Shown here in pieces: positions 8,382 through 16,657 of a stretch of 64,000 nucleotides of DNA (its first letter is position 1; every line of letters starts with the position of its first letter). The DNA lies in NCBI RefSeq assembly GCF_029626175.1, contig NZ_JARUBM010000002.1:3489001-3553000 (forward strand), read 5' to 3'. The notes under the pieces are model-generated. The model saw only the letters and a program-made list of their open reading frames with translations, did no database searches and had not been told where the DNA came from. The stretch is from Micromonospora sp. WMMD1082 (GTDB taxonomy: Bacteria > Actinomycetota > Actinomycetes > Mycobacteriales > Micromonosporaceae). A program made the position numbers and the translations under genes.

Positions 8382-9389
8382 GTGGATGCACCCGGAAAGC
8401 TGATTCTCACCACCAACGATGATCTTGTCGCTGCGGTGCCCTACCTCGTCGGTTTCACCCCGACCGACAGCCTGGTCATTGTGGTCCTGGACGGCACACA
8501 AGTCCGCCTCGCCGTCCGCCTCGACCTACCCCAACTGTCCGATCTGGCGGAGCTGGCGGCGGAGGCCGCGCAGAACGCCACGATAATCGCCCGGTACGGC
8601 TCGGCGGCGTTCCTCGTCGGGTACGGCCCGGCCGACCGGGTCGCATCCGCCGTCGCGTTGCTCACCACCGCGCTGACCGATACCGGCGTAGACGTCCAAG
8701 GAGCTCTGCGGGTCGACGATGAGCGCTACTGGTGCCTGTGCGGCACCGCTGCCTGCGCTGACGGCGTGGCTCACGACCCTGCCGCCAGCAGGATCCCGGC
8801 GGAAGCCGTCTACCGCGGTGTCGCACCAATGCGGGACCGGGCCGCACTCGAACAGCTGATCGCGCCGGTGACCGGGCCGGAGCGTACCCGGATGCGCACT
8901 GCGACATACACCGCGCTGTTCCGGCTACACCTCACGCTGTCCGAGGCCGTTGTCTCGATCACCGACGACGAACAGCCAGTACCACCGGAACACGTGGTGC
9001 GCGAGGGCATCGAGGCGGTGCAGCAGGCGTACGACTCCGCTGCCCGCGGCGAGACCCTCTCCGACGGCGCTGTGGCGTGGCTGACGGTCGTCCTCATGGT
9101 CCCCGAGATCCGCGATCACGCGTGGATCACCTGCGACGGCAGCGACACGCAGCGGGGGCTGTGGATCGACGTGACCCGACGGGCGATGCCCGCCACCAGC
9201 GCCGCCCCGGCCTGCCTGCTGGCCATCACCGCCTACCTCGGTGGTGACGGCGCCCTAGCGAACATCGCCGTGGACCGGGCCTTGCACGCCGACCCGGACT
9301 ACCACCTGGCGCACCTGCTCGGCCACGCCCTGCGCTCCGGCGTGCCGTCGCAGCGATGGCGGGCCGCCACCACCGGCACCACCGAGTAG
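8382..9389 (+). CDS. DUF4192 family protein
   Basis: A 335-residue protein; the GTG at 8382 is preferred because the AAGGAG site lies 9 bases upstream. It has the DUF4192 signature near the start (LTTNDDLVAAVPYLVGFTPT, DSLVIVVLDG), a repeated alpha/beta middle and a helical C-terminus ending in a tetratricopeptide-like stretch (CLLAITAYLGGDGALANIAV). DUF4192 proteins are widespread in actinomycetes and on their plasmids; their function is unknown. Length is normal for the family. Confidence 0.85.
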   Translation: MDAPGKLILTTNDDLVAAVPYLVGFTPTDSLVIVVLDGTQVRLAVRLDLPQLSDLAELAAEAAQNATIIARYGSAAFLVGYGPADRVASAVALLTTALTDTGVDVQGALRVDDERYWCLCGTAACADGVAHDPAASRIPAEAVYRGVAPMRDRAALEQLIAPVTGPERTRMRTATYTALFRLHLTLSEAVVSITDDEQPVPPEHVVREGIEAVQQAYDSAARGETLSDGAVAWLTVVLMVPEIRDHAWITCDGSDTQRGLWIDVTRRAMPATSAAPACLLAITAYLGGDGALANIAVDRALHADPDYHLAHLLGHALRSGVPSQRWRAATTGTTE

Positions 9390-9472
9390 GCCGTCGCTTC
9401 GGTGCCCGTCCCGGGCGCCGCCGGCATCCTGCGCGGATCTTCGCGAGCGAAGGTCCGCACACCGTTCGAGGT

Positions 9473-9502
9473 GAGGGCAGCCGGTGGCACCCGGCTGCCC
9501 TC
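9473..9502 (+). promoter_or_regulatory. perfect stem-loop before gene at 9539
   Basis: GAGGGCAGCCGG and CCGGCTGCCCTC pair over 12 bp around a 6-base loop and end 37 bases before the ATG. A second, weaker stem lies upstream near 9432-9459. Confidence 0.75.
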
Positions 9503-9538
9503 GACACCTCCCCACGCTGGATTGGAGGTATGGGCACC

Positions 9539-10201
9539 ATGTCCACCCTTGCGCAGGTCACCGCACTCGTCGCGGCGATGATGATCACCGCCGCCGCCAC
9601 CTCCCACCTGACCCGGCGGCGTACCGCCGCCCGCCATCGGGCGGCCGTCGCCGCCGCGCTGCACACCGCCCACCATGACGACCTGACCGGTCTCGGCAAC
9701 CGGGCCGGCTTCCACGCCGCCCTCGCCGTCGCCGGACGACCCGTCGCGGTGATCCTGATCAACCTTGACCGCTCCCGGATGTTCGCGGCGCGCTTCGGCG
9801 ACCGCGCGTTCGACCAGCTGCTCGTCCTGACCGCCGGCCGGCTCCGGCACGCCGCGTCCGCCGCGGGCGGGCAGGTGTTCCGTCTGCGCCGCGACGAGTT
9901 CGCGGTAGTCGTCGACGACCGCGCCGACGCCGCCGGCCTCGCCGCGCGGTGGGTCGCTGCCGTCGCCGAGCCGACCGACATTCATCTCACCGGCCCGCCT
10001 GTCACGGTCACCGTCACCGTCACCGTCACCGCCTGCGCCGGCGTCGCCGTCCTCGCGCCACACGTGGACGCCGAGCGGCTGCTGGCGCTCGCCCACGCCG
10101 ATCGTGCCTTGCGGGCGGCAAAGCAGACCGGCCGCGGGCACACGACGGTGTTTAACCCCGCCGCCATGCGCGGGACCACCGATGGTGGGCCGCTTCGATG
10201 A
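9539..10201 (+). CDS. degenerate GGDEF-domain protein
   Basis: The ATG at 9539 lies 9 bases after GGAGG; an ATG at 9530 is too close to it. The 220-residue protein has one N-terminal membrane span (about 5-20) and a GGDEF-type fold: DLTGLGNRAGF at 48-58, VILINLDRSR at 71-80, but RRDEF at 117-121 instead of GGDEF. Loss of both glycines normally abolishes cyclase activity, so it more likely binds nucleotide or acts as a structural partner. A five-fold GTCAC(C/G) repeat (10001-10030) encodes a VTVTVTVTVT strand. It overlaps the next gene by ATGA. Confidence 0.8.
   Translation: MSTLAQVTALVAAMMITAAATSHLTRRRTAARHRAAVAAALHTAHHDDLTGLGNRAGFHAALAVAGRPVAVILINLDRSRMFAARFGDRAFDQLLVLTAGRLRHAASAAGGQVFRLRRDEFAVVVDDRADAAGLAARWVAAVAEPTDIHLTGPPVTVTVTVTVTACAGVAVLAPHVDAERLLALAHADRALRAAKQTGRGHTTVFNPAAMRGTTDGGPLR
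10001..10030 (+). repeat. six-base tandem repeat inside GGDEF-like gene
   Basis: Five copies of GTCAC(C/G) in a row encode alternating Val-Thr in a beta strand. Such in-frame repeats can change copy number by slippage without breaking the frame. Confidence 0.7.
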
Positions 10202-10536
10202 AGACCCGCAGACCGGTCATCTGCCGCCGTCGGGCGCGTGGCGCTGCGGTTGTCGGCGGAGACGTGTACGGGCTGATCGACTGGGACGACGCACCGATCC
10301 TGATCGTCGGCAGCAGCGTCGAGGCAGTGACGCGGGAAGCGATCCGGATCTTCGCCCGCACCCTCGCCGAGACGGGCAGCCTGGCCGAGGACGCCCCGGA
10401 CTTCACCGATCGGTATCCGCTGCCCGATGCCGACGGCCCGATCACCGCCATCGACGACTGGCTGACCCGGCTGCGCCGGGCGACGGCCATCCCCTGGTTC
10501 GCCATCCTCGACGACGAGGTGGTGATCGCCCGGTGA
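10198..10536 (+). CDS. hypothetical protein, 112 aa
   Basis: Starts at an ATG overlapping the stop of the GGDEF-like gene (ATGA), so the two are translationally coupled. After a basic start it has YGLIDWDDAPILIVGSSVEA and a helical region, ending FAILDDEVVIAR. It is soluble and acidic. The family is not recognised; coupling suggests a shared role with the upstream protein. Confidence 0.65.
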   Translation: MKTRRPVICRRRARGAAVVGGDVYGLIDWDDAPILIVGSSVEAVTREAIRIFARTLAETGSLAEDAPDFTDRYPLPDADGPITAIDDWLTRLRRATAIPWFAILDDEVVIAR

Positions 10537-10843
10537 CCGCCCATCACGGCAGCTGCGCCACCGCCACCAGCCTCCGCCCGTCACCCGGGCTCCGGCACCA
10601 CCCGCGGGCACGGGCAGCCGGGTATCCGCTGCATGTGGGGCCGGCGACCGGCTGACGGTGCACGCCGACCACGTCGGCGACGTACCCACCGAGGGGCTGG
10701 CCGTCGCCAGTCCCCGCAACCCATCCCAGTTTGACCCCGTCCCGGGGATCGCGCCGGCCTGTGTGCCGCAACCCCGGGGGCATCCGGGGTGGTACGCGGC
10801 CCGGCGCGGTGCCTGGACTCCGAACGAAAGGACACGGAGACCC
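10537..10843. promoter_or_regulatory. intergenic gap with stem-loop at 10771-10790
   Basis: No gene is seen in this 307-base gap. ACCCCGG (10771-10777) and CCGGGGT (10784-10790) form a 7-bp stem with a 6-base loop, 54 bases before the next start. A GAAAGG-GGAG purine stretch precedes the ATG at 10844. Confidence 0.55.
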
Positions 10844-12190
10844 ATGATCGAGCCATCCGCGCAAATCCAGGCCCTGCTCGCCGCCGTGGCTCTGCGGCCA
10901 GCCGCCGCCGAGGGAATGCGGGCGATAATGCAACGCCAGTCCGAGTTCCCCAGCACGACGCAGGCGCAACTCACCGGGATCGCCCTGGACCCGTACGGCC
11001 GCGAGTCCGCCGACCAGTTCCTGGACACCTACTGGTCCGACGAACAGCGGCAACACGACATCGCCCGTGCCAGCAGCACCGAGCGTGAAGTCGTCATCGG
11101 CAGCGGATTCCACGCCGCCACCTACGCCGCGGTCCGCGTTCTCAGCGGCTACCCGAAGCCGCTGGTGCTGGAACGCCACCAGCGCGTCGGCGGCACCTTC
11201 GCCCTGACCGCACGGCCGACGTTCTGGCTCAACTCCCGCAACCGCGCCGGCGGCGCCGGAACCGCCGGCGACCAAGGGGCAAGCCTGAACTACCTGCCCG
11301 GAGCACCGATCCAGGCAGCGGACCTGTCCATGATCGAATATCAGCCGAACACGGACATGGCGTTCGTGATCCGCCTCGCCCTGGCCCAGTACGCCGACGT
11401 GCTGACCAACGCCAACGTCTCATCCGTCGGCGCCGCCGGCACCGGCGCCACAATCGAAATCGACGGCAGGGCCCCGCTCCTGGCCGGTCGGGTCATCGAT
11501 GCGCGCGGCGTGGGTGACCCGAAACCCGACGGCGCCAACGGCACCACGATCCTCACCTTCGGACAGTTCATGCAGCGGATGGCCGGCATGTGGCCACTAC
11601 GCGGACTGCGTCGCGTCGCGGTCGTCGGTGGTGGTGACTCTGCCAAGTGCGCCGTCGAATCGCTCCTGGGCCTCGCGCCGCCACCGTTCATGGCCTCCGC
11701 CGCACTCGACCAGGTCGACCGCATCGACTGGTACGCCGAGGACCTGCCGACGACCTGCGAACAGTGGCAGACCGACATGCGCGGCAGGTACCAGGGCGCC
11801 GGCCGCTACCTGCGACCGGACCGGCGCGGCGTCCAGCGACTCACCGTGCTGAGCCGCCGGGTGCGTCCCATCGCGCTACCCGCCGCCGGCCTCATCGACG
11901 GGCGCACCTACGACCTCGTCATCGTCTGCACCGGCAACCGCGAGACACCCATCGACGGACTCGAACTCGCCTCATTCGACGACTACCGAACCCCCGACGG
12001 CAACGCCATCGCCCGTACCCATGACACCCTGCCCGCGTTCCGCGTCGGCCCACACGCCAGGCTTCCGTTCACCGCCACCGAGCGCGCCGACGGCGTCGCG
12101 GACATCGCCCCCAACGCCGTCTCCATGTTCCGGACCGCACCCAAGACCGCCGCGCTGGCCGCGACCCTTCCCGCACCGAGGCGCAGCTGA
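10844..12190 (+). CDS. FAD/NAD(P)-binding oxidoreductase-like protein
   Basis: A 448-residue protein with two dinucleotide-binding folds. The first is EVVIGSGFHAATYAAVRVLS near residue 83, a GxGxxA-type loop followed by VLERHQRVGGTFAL. The second is RRVAVVGGGDSAKCAVESLL near residue 258. A flavin-dependent monooxygenase/reductase architecture fits both. The first loop lacks the usual third glycine (GSGFHA), so cofactor binding may be altered. A metabolic enzyme is unexpected inside an element backbone. The substrate cannot be inferred. Start chosen after GGACACGGAGA. Confidence 0.8.
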   Translation: MIEPSAQIQALLAAVALRPAAAEGMRAIMQRQSEFPSTTQAQLTGIALDPYGRESADQFLDTYWSDEQRQHDIARASSTEREVVIGSGFHAATYAAVRVLSGYPKPLVLERHQRVGGTFALTARPTFWLNSRNRAGGAGTAGDQGASLNYLPGAPIQAADLSMIEYQPNTDMAFVIRLALAQYADVLTNANVSSVGAAGTGATIEIDGRAPLLAGRVIDARGVGDPKPDGANGTTILTFGQFMQRMAGMWPLRGLRRVAVVGGGDSAKCAVESLLGLAPPPFMASAALDQVDRIDWYAEDLPTTCEQWQTDMRGRYQGAGRYLRPDRRGVQRLTVLSRRVRPIALPAAGLIDGRTYDLVIVCTGNRETPIDGLELASFDDYRTPDGNAIARTHDTLPAFRVGPHARLPFTATERADGVADIAPNAVSMFRTAPKTAALAATLPAPRRS

Positions 12191-12458
12191 CGCACGCACA
12201 TCCGTCGGGCTCAGCGACACCAATGCCTACCGCGGATCGCGCCGCGGCCGGGCAGCCCGTCACCCCGGCATAGCGACCAGCCGACCGGGGGCGCGGCCAT
12301 CGTGCGATCACAGCCGTGACCGGCCTTCCCGGCCACGCCGCCGTACCCCGCGGGCGATCGCAGGCATCCGGGGGACTGACCCATCCGGCTGCGCCCCGCA
12401 TGAGGCCGCCCTGGTGCCGCCACAAAGGCAACCATTCATCTATCCACAGGAGACCTTC

Positions 12459-12695
12459 ATGCCTTACCTCGGCCAGGAAGACGCCACCCCCGATCGGGTC
12501 CGCCGCTTCCTCACGGAGAACTACACCGAGCCGGACGGCACTCCGCTGTCCGACGCGCGGCTCACCGAACTGCTCACCGATCACCACGACGTCGTCGAGC
12601 GTGGTACCCGGCTGCTCTCGTACGCCTACTACGTCGGCGACAAGATCGCCGAGGCGGCCGGACTGCACTGGGTCGGTGACGACTCTGAGACGTAG
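12459..12695 (+). CDS. small hypothetical protein, 78 aa
   Basis: The ATG lies 6 bases after ACAGGAG. It reads MPYLGQEDATPDRVRRFLTE and is largely helical, with a middle (LTELLTDHHDVVERGTRLLS) that could be a small helical bundle. No family recognised. It stands alone between a 268-base upstream gap and the strong hairpin at 12785. Confidence 0.6.
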   Translation: MPYLGQEDATPDRVRRFLTENYTEPDGTPLSDARLTELLTDHHDVVERGTRLLSYAYYVGDKIAEAAGLHWVGDDSET

Positions 12696-12784
12696 GTAGC
12701 CGCCACCGCCGATCCGGGCCCGAAGCGGACCGCACGCGGTTCGTCCAGACCCGGACGTCGCGCCGACCGTAACCCCACGCTCCC

Positions 12785-12826
12785 GTGTGCGGCAGCACCC
12801 GCCAACGAGTGGGTGCTGCCGCACAC
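12785..12826 (+). promoter_or_regulatory. 16-bp perfect stem-loop before clamp-like gene
   Basis: GTGTGCGGCAGCACCC and its exact complement flank a 10-base loop (12801-12810). It is the strongest hairpin in the window and ends 31 bases before the ATG at 12857. No T-run follows. It may end upstream transcription, stabilise a 5' end, or control the clamp-like gene. Confidence 0.8.
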
Positions 12827-12856
12827 GACCACCGCTTCCGAGCGGAGCACATCTCG

Positions 12857-13950
12857 ATGAAGGCAGAGGCCGCGTTCACGTCGCTGCTGGCCGCGGCACG
12901 CGCGCTCAAGCCCTACACGACACCGCAGCGCTCGCACACCCGCAACCGGCTGCTGTACCTGCGTACCGACAGCGACATCCTCACCCTGTCCGCCACGACC
13001 GGCGACGAGACGGCCCACGTGGCAGTTCCCGGCGCGGTCGCCGACGGCACCTGCGCGGTGGCGCGCGACACCCTGATCCGGGCGTTGACGGCGATCAAGC
13101 CGGGCGGGAGGGCGGCCCGCGCCGCAACCGTCAGGGTGCCCGCCGCCGACGGACAGCTCCACCTAGACCTCGACACCGGTTCGGCGTCGGACTCGACACC
13201 GACGATCCGGCCGCGGACCCGCCGACGGTCGCACTGGCGCACGGAAAGCTGGTCACAGTCGGCCCGGTCGCCGGCTGGTGCGACCTGGTCGCCGGCGTCG
13301 CCACCGCGGCCGGCCGCGACCTGGCCCGCCCCGATCTCTCGGCCGGCCGGCCGCGCCGCGACCATCCGCAGGTCGTGCTCATGGTGGAGGCCACCGACCG
13401 CCACCGCGTCCATCGCGGCACCTGGAGCGAGCCGGCCGGCGAACCTGTCGACGCGTGCATGCCCGTCGACGCGGCCCGCCGCGCCGTACGACTGCTGCGC
13501 GCCCTCGACCCGACCGGGCAGGTTCCTCGTCCACACCGACGACGCGACCGTCACCTGGCACACCAGCCAGTGACGGTGAGCGCCGTCACGGGCCCGAATG
13601 CCCTCCCCGATCTGGAGAACATCCGCGAAGACGTGCTCGCCGACGTCACGACCACGTTCAGCGCCGACCGCGACGCGCTCGCCGCGGCGCTGCGCACGGC
13701 GCACGACCTGGCCGCCACCACCGCGCACTCGCGTGTGCGTGTCGAACCCCATACCGCCGCGACGTGCTCGCGACTCGCCCTGCGTCGCCGTGACCTGGCC
13801 AAGCCTTCGGCCATGTCGTGGGGAGGCGGCGGCGACTCGCGGACCGTCGCCGCGACCCTCTTTCGCGCTGAGGCCGCCGTCCCGTCACCGCTGCGCCCGC
13901 CTGGCTGCGCCGGACCGTCTGTCGAATCAACCCCTGGAGGATCACCATGA
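12857..13950 (+). pseudogene. DnaN-like sliding clamp, three frameshifts
   Basis: The pieces in order resemble a beta clamp (DNA polymerase III processivity ring). Domain 1 is MKAEAAFTSLLAAARALKPY onward in one frame. From about 13185 the frame shifts and continues GVGLDTDDPA, then WCDLVAGVATAAGRDLARPD and VLMVEATDRHRVHRGTW. Near 13515 it returns to the first frame (FLVHTDDATVTWHTS). Near 13570 it shifts again to ALPDLENIREDVLADVTTTF and DRDALAAALRTAHDLA, a domain 3 start. Three single-base shifts inside 400 bases explain this. It is either a decayed gene or a run of assembly indels. Identity is inferred from the segments, not a search. Confidence 0.6.
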
Positions 13951-14018
13951 CCGACCCGCCGCCCGTGACCGTACGGCCCCACCACCTCGTCAGGAGGCGG
14001 CCGTGTCGTCGTCGATGA
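13947..14018 (+). CDS. 23-codon leader-like ORF
   Basis: The ATG follows CTGGAGG at ideal spacing. The 23 codons read MTDPPPVTVRPHHLVRRRPC and end RRR, with the TGA overlapping an in-frame ATG of the next gene (ATGA at 14015-14018). A perfect ribosome site on so short a frame suggests a leader or coupling peptide. It is Arg/Pro-rich, and such runs can slow ribosomes. Real translation is unproven. Confidence 0.45.
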   Translation: MTDPPPVTVRPHHLVRRRPCRRR

Positions 14019-14227
14019 ACCGACGTCGCCGCGCTGACGGGCAGGTCGCGCAGTTGCTCGTGACGCATCTGCGCGCTCACCCCGAGGTGGACTTCAGCCC
14101 GTACGAGCTGGCCCAGGCGCTGCGGCTGTCCCACGGCACCGCCCGCCGGCACCTGCTGCGACTCGCCGAGACCGGCCAGGTCCGACGCACGAGGCAGACA
14201 CCCGCCCGGTTCCAGATCACCACCTGA
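14003..14227 (+). CDS. small winged-helix/HTH protein
   Basis: A 74-residue protein. Start is either GTG 14003 (GGAGG upstream) or ATG 14015, which is coupled to the leader-like frame. It carries a helix-turn-helix: YELAQALRLSHGTARRHLLR followed by LAETGQVRRTRQTPARFQIT, as in MarR/ArsR-like wings. It probably binds DNA and may regulate the element. Start position is uncertain by four codons. Confidence 0.65.
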   Translation: MSSSMNRRRRADGQVAQLLVTHLRAHPEVDFSPYELAQALRLSHGTARRHLLRLAETGQVRRTRQTPARFQITT

Positions 14228-14242
14228 CCCCAGCCCGCAACC

Positions 14243-14298
14243 GCGGGACGCCCACGCCTATGCAGGCGCAGCGTCCCGCACCGGGTCGCTGCGCCTGC
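14243..14298 (+). promoter_or_regulatory. two mutually exclusive stem-loops
   Basis: GCGGGACGC (14243-14251) can pair with GCGTCCCGC (14271-14279). GCAGGCGCAGCG (14262-14273) can instead pair over 12 bp with CGCTGCGCCTGC (14287-14298). The two stems share 14271-14273 and cannot form together. They lie just before a 15-codon leader-like ORF, the layout expected of an attenuator or conformational switch. Function is inferred. Confidence 0.6.
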
Positions 14299-14323
14299 GT
14301 GACTCGCAGGAGGAGCAGCCCTC

Positions 14324-14371
14324 ATGACCACAACCGTTCGCCGGCACCGCCATCAGGCAGGTGTGGCATGA
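14324..14371 (+). CDS. 15-codon leader-like ORF
   Basis: ATG after AGGAGGAGC. It reads MTTTVRRHRHQAGVA and ends in a TGA overlapping the ATG of the next gene (ATGA at 14368-14371). The membrane-protein gene has no ribosome site of its own outside this frame, so translation of the leader probably delivers ribosomes to it. Confidence 0.5.
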   Translation: MTTTVRRHRHQAGVA

Positions 14372-15453
14372 TCTTGACCACTGACCCCGAGCGCGGCCGG
14401 GCGGCCGAACGCACCGCCTGGGCGTTCTACGCCATCGCCGCGATCGGGTCCATCATCGGCCAGATCTGGGTCGGCGTGACCGTCCCGCCCTGGCCCGCCG
14501 CCATCGACTGGTGGTGGCGCGCCCTGCTGGTCGCGCCGTTCGCCGCCGTCATCGACCTCGGTGGCGTCGTGACCTCGGCGTTCGCCGACACCCGCCGCCG
14601 ACGGGGCGAGACCGCCTACGGGTGGCGGATCTTGTCCATCGGCTCGGTCACCACCGGGGTCTGCATCAACCTCATCGGCCACGGCGATGTGCCCTACCTC
14701 GCCGCCGTCTTCGGCGGCCTGGGCGTGTTCGCCTACACCGTCTGGCTGCTTCACGCTGCCGACCGCCGCCGTGACGCCCTACGCGCCGCCGGGAAACTCG
14801 CCGACACGGCGCCGAGCTACTCGCGCGCCCAGCGGCGCCGCGAACCCGAGGTCACCCGACGCGCCGAACTCCTGGCCGTCGAACACGGCTACAGCCTGCA
14901 CGAGTCCCTCGTCGTCGCCCGGCACCAGCTGCGTGACGAGCGGCGCCGGGCTGCGCTGGCCACCCATGTGGAAACCCTGATCCGGGCCCGGCACGAGGAC
15001 CCGGTGCGGGCTGCCATCGCCGCCACCACCCTGGACATCGACGCCATCGCCGTCGAACTGACCGCCCACTCCGACGTCGCCGGCTGGGCGACGGCCATCG
15101 GGGCGGACCTGCGTCCCCCACAACCACCCGCAGCCGGCACGACCGACAGCGACGGCGACGCTCCGGACATCGGCGGCGTGCCGATGCCGCCCACCGACGT
15201 CCTGCGGCGGGTGCCCACCAGCCAGGACGCCTACGACCGGTGGCGCGACCTGTGGGCCGAGCTGTCCACCGACCCCGACGTCGACCTGTCCGCGTTCGCG
15301 GACCGGCACGACATCTCCGTGCGACAGGCCCAGTGGATCCGCAGTGTCGGCGCCACCGGGCTGCTGAACTCCCCGATCCCACCCGCCGTGCGGCTCGCGC
15401 GCCTGGCCACCATCAACGGCCACCGCCCGCACGACGACTCGCCCGCCTCGTAA
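14368..15453 (+). CDS. DUF2637-like membrane protein
   Basis: A 361-residue protein. The first 130 residues have four membrane spans (AWAFYAIAAIGSIIGQIWV; WRALLVAPFAAVIDLGGVVT; ILSIGSVTTGVCINLIG; YLAAVFGGLGVFAYTVWLL). Then comes a charged cytoplasmic part with helices (RRAELLAVEHGYSLHESLVV) and a C-terminal segment near DISVRQAQWIRSVGATGLLN that looks like a helix-turn-helix. The N-terminus fits DUF2637 and the Spd/transfer-associated membrane proteins of actinomycete plasmids. A role in element transfer or spread is likely by context only. Coupled to the 15-codon leader. Confidence 0.7.
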   Translation: MILTTDPERGRAAERTAWAFYAIAAIGSIIGQIWVGVTVPPWPAAIDWWWRALLVAPFAAVIDLGGVVTSAFADTRRRRGETAYGWRILSIGSVTTGVCINLIGHGDVPYLAAVFGGLGVFAYTVWLLHAADRRRDALRAAGKLADTAPSYSRAQRRREPEVTRRAELLAVEHGYSLHESLVVARHQLRDERRRAALATHVETLIRARHEDPVRAAIAATTLDIDAIAVELTAHSDVAGWATAIGADLRPPQPPAAGTTDSDGDAPDIGGVPMPPTDVLRRVPTSQDAYDRWRDLWAELSTDPDVDLSAFADRHDISVRQAQWIRSVGATGLLNSPIPPAVRLARLATINGHRPHDDSPAS

Positions 15454-15464
15454 CCCACCGCCGC

Positions 15465-15496
15465 TCAGGCCCGGAAGCCGTAAGCCCCGGGCCTGA
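15465..15496 (+). promoter_or_regulatory. perfect stem-loop before gene at 15567
   Basis: TCAGGCCCGG and CCGGGCCTGA pair over 10 bp around a 12-base loop. A second stem follows: TCGAGGCGG near 15505 with CCGCCTCGA near 15546-15554, enclosing a small CCCC/GGGG hairpin. The second stem ends directly at the purine-rich ribosome site of the leader at 15567. Confidence 0.7.
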
Positions 15497-15566
15497 CCGG
15501 CATCGAGGCGGCACCGCACCACCCCGCAGGGGACATCCAGCCATCCGCCTCGAAGGGAAACCGGCC

Positions 15567-15608
15567 ATGAACACCACGACACCCGCCCCACACCGGGGCC
15601 GGCCATGA
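15567..15608 (+). CDS. 13-codon leader-like ORF
   Basis: ATG after GAAGGGAAA. It reads MNTTTPAPHRGRP and its TGA overlaps the ATG of the hydrolase gene (ATGA at 15605-15608). This is the third such arrangement within 1.7 kb. Confidence 0.45.
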   Translation: MNTTTPAPHRGRP

Positions 15609-16642
15609 CGCCCCGTGCCGCGACCGTGCTGGTCACCGCCGTCATCGGCGTCGCCCTTGTCTGCGTCGGAGGGCTCATCGGACTCACCGGCAGCGCCACC
15701 GCCTGCGTACCCCGCATCGACCCGTCGACCGCCACGGCCGCCGCGCCGCCTCCCGCACTCGTCAACAGCTACAACGCCGAGCAACTCACCAACGCCACCA
15801 TCATCGTCTCCGTCGGCGCCGGCCGAGGCATCCCCGAACGAGGCCTCATCGTCGCCGTCGCCGTCGCGCTGCAGGAATCGTCCCTGCGCAACCTCGGCCA
15901 CCTCGGCGCGGCCAACGACCACGACTCACTCGGCCTGTTCCAGCAACGCCCCAGCCAGGGATGGGGAGCCCCGGACCAGATCATGGACCCGGTCTACGCG
16001 GCCAACGCCTTCTACAGCAAGCTCCTCACCGTCACCGGGTGGGAGCAGATGCCACTGACCCAGGCCGCCCAGTCGGTCCAGCGCAGCGCCTTCCCCCACG
16101 CCTACGCCAAGTGGGAGCCGGACGCCACCGCGCTCGTCGCGCTCTCCGCCGGCCTCTACGGCGGCTGCACCGCCGGCGACGGCATGTCCGGCGGCAGCGA
16201 ACCCCTGCCCGACGACTTCACCCTCCCACCCAACACCCCACTGCCCGTCGCCATCGCGATCTGGTGGGCGCGGCAACAACTCGGCACCCCGTACGCGTTC
16301 GGGGGCGACTGCACCGACGCGCACTCCGGCAACCCCGCCCACCAATGCGACTGCTCCAGCCTCATCCAACAGGCGTATCGGTACGGCGGAGTCAGCCTGC
16401 CGCGCGTCACCGACGACCAACAACACGCCGGCACACCCATCGCCAGCCTCACCCAGGCACGCCCCGGCGACATGATCTTCATCCCCGGAAGCAACGGCAC
16501 CATGAGCGACCCCGGCCACGTCGGCCTCTACATCGGACACGGTCTCGTCATACAGGCCCCGCACACCGGAGACGTGGTGAAACTGACCAAGGTATCCGCC
16601 TGGGCGAACCAGATTGCCACTATCCGCCGCATCGTTTCCTGA
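15605..16642 (+). CDS. secreted NlpC/P60 peptidoglycan hydrolase
   Basis: A 345-residue protein with an N-terminal signal/anchor (about residues 7-28). Residues 52-190 resemble a lytic-transglycosylase-like region (GLIVAVAVALQESSLRNLGH, GLFQQRP, YAANAFYSKL). A C40-family NlpC/P60 domain follows from about 214, with catalytic Cys250 in QCDCSSLIQQAY, His305 in DPGHVGLYIG and His320 in QAPHTGDVV. C40 enzymes cut D-glutamyl-meso-DAP type cross-peptides. Fused glycosidase-peptidase hydrolases of this kind open the wall for conjugation. It is coupled to the 13-codon leader and close to a DUF2637-like membrane gene. Confidence 0.88.
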   Translation: MTPRAATVLVTAVIGVALVCVGGLIGLTGSATACVPRIDPSTATAAAPPPALVNSYNAEQLTNATIIVSVGAGRGIPERGLIVAVAVALQESSLRNLGHLGAANDHDSLGLFQQRPSQGWGAPDQIMDPVYAANAFYSKLLTVTGWEQMPLTQAAQSVQRSAFPHAYAKWEPDATALVALSAGLYGGCTAGDGMSGGSEPLPDDFTLPPNTPLPVAIAIWWARQQLGTPYAFGGDCTDAHSGNPAHQCDCSSLIQQAYRYGGVSLPRVTDDQQHAGTPIASLTQARPGDMIFIPGSNGTMSDPGHVGLYIGHGLVIQAPHTGDVVKLTKVSAWANQIATIRRIVS

Positions 16643-16657
16643 CGGACGGGATGTAGG

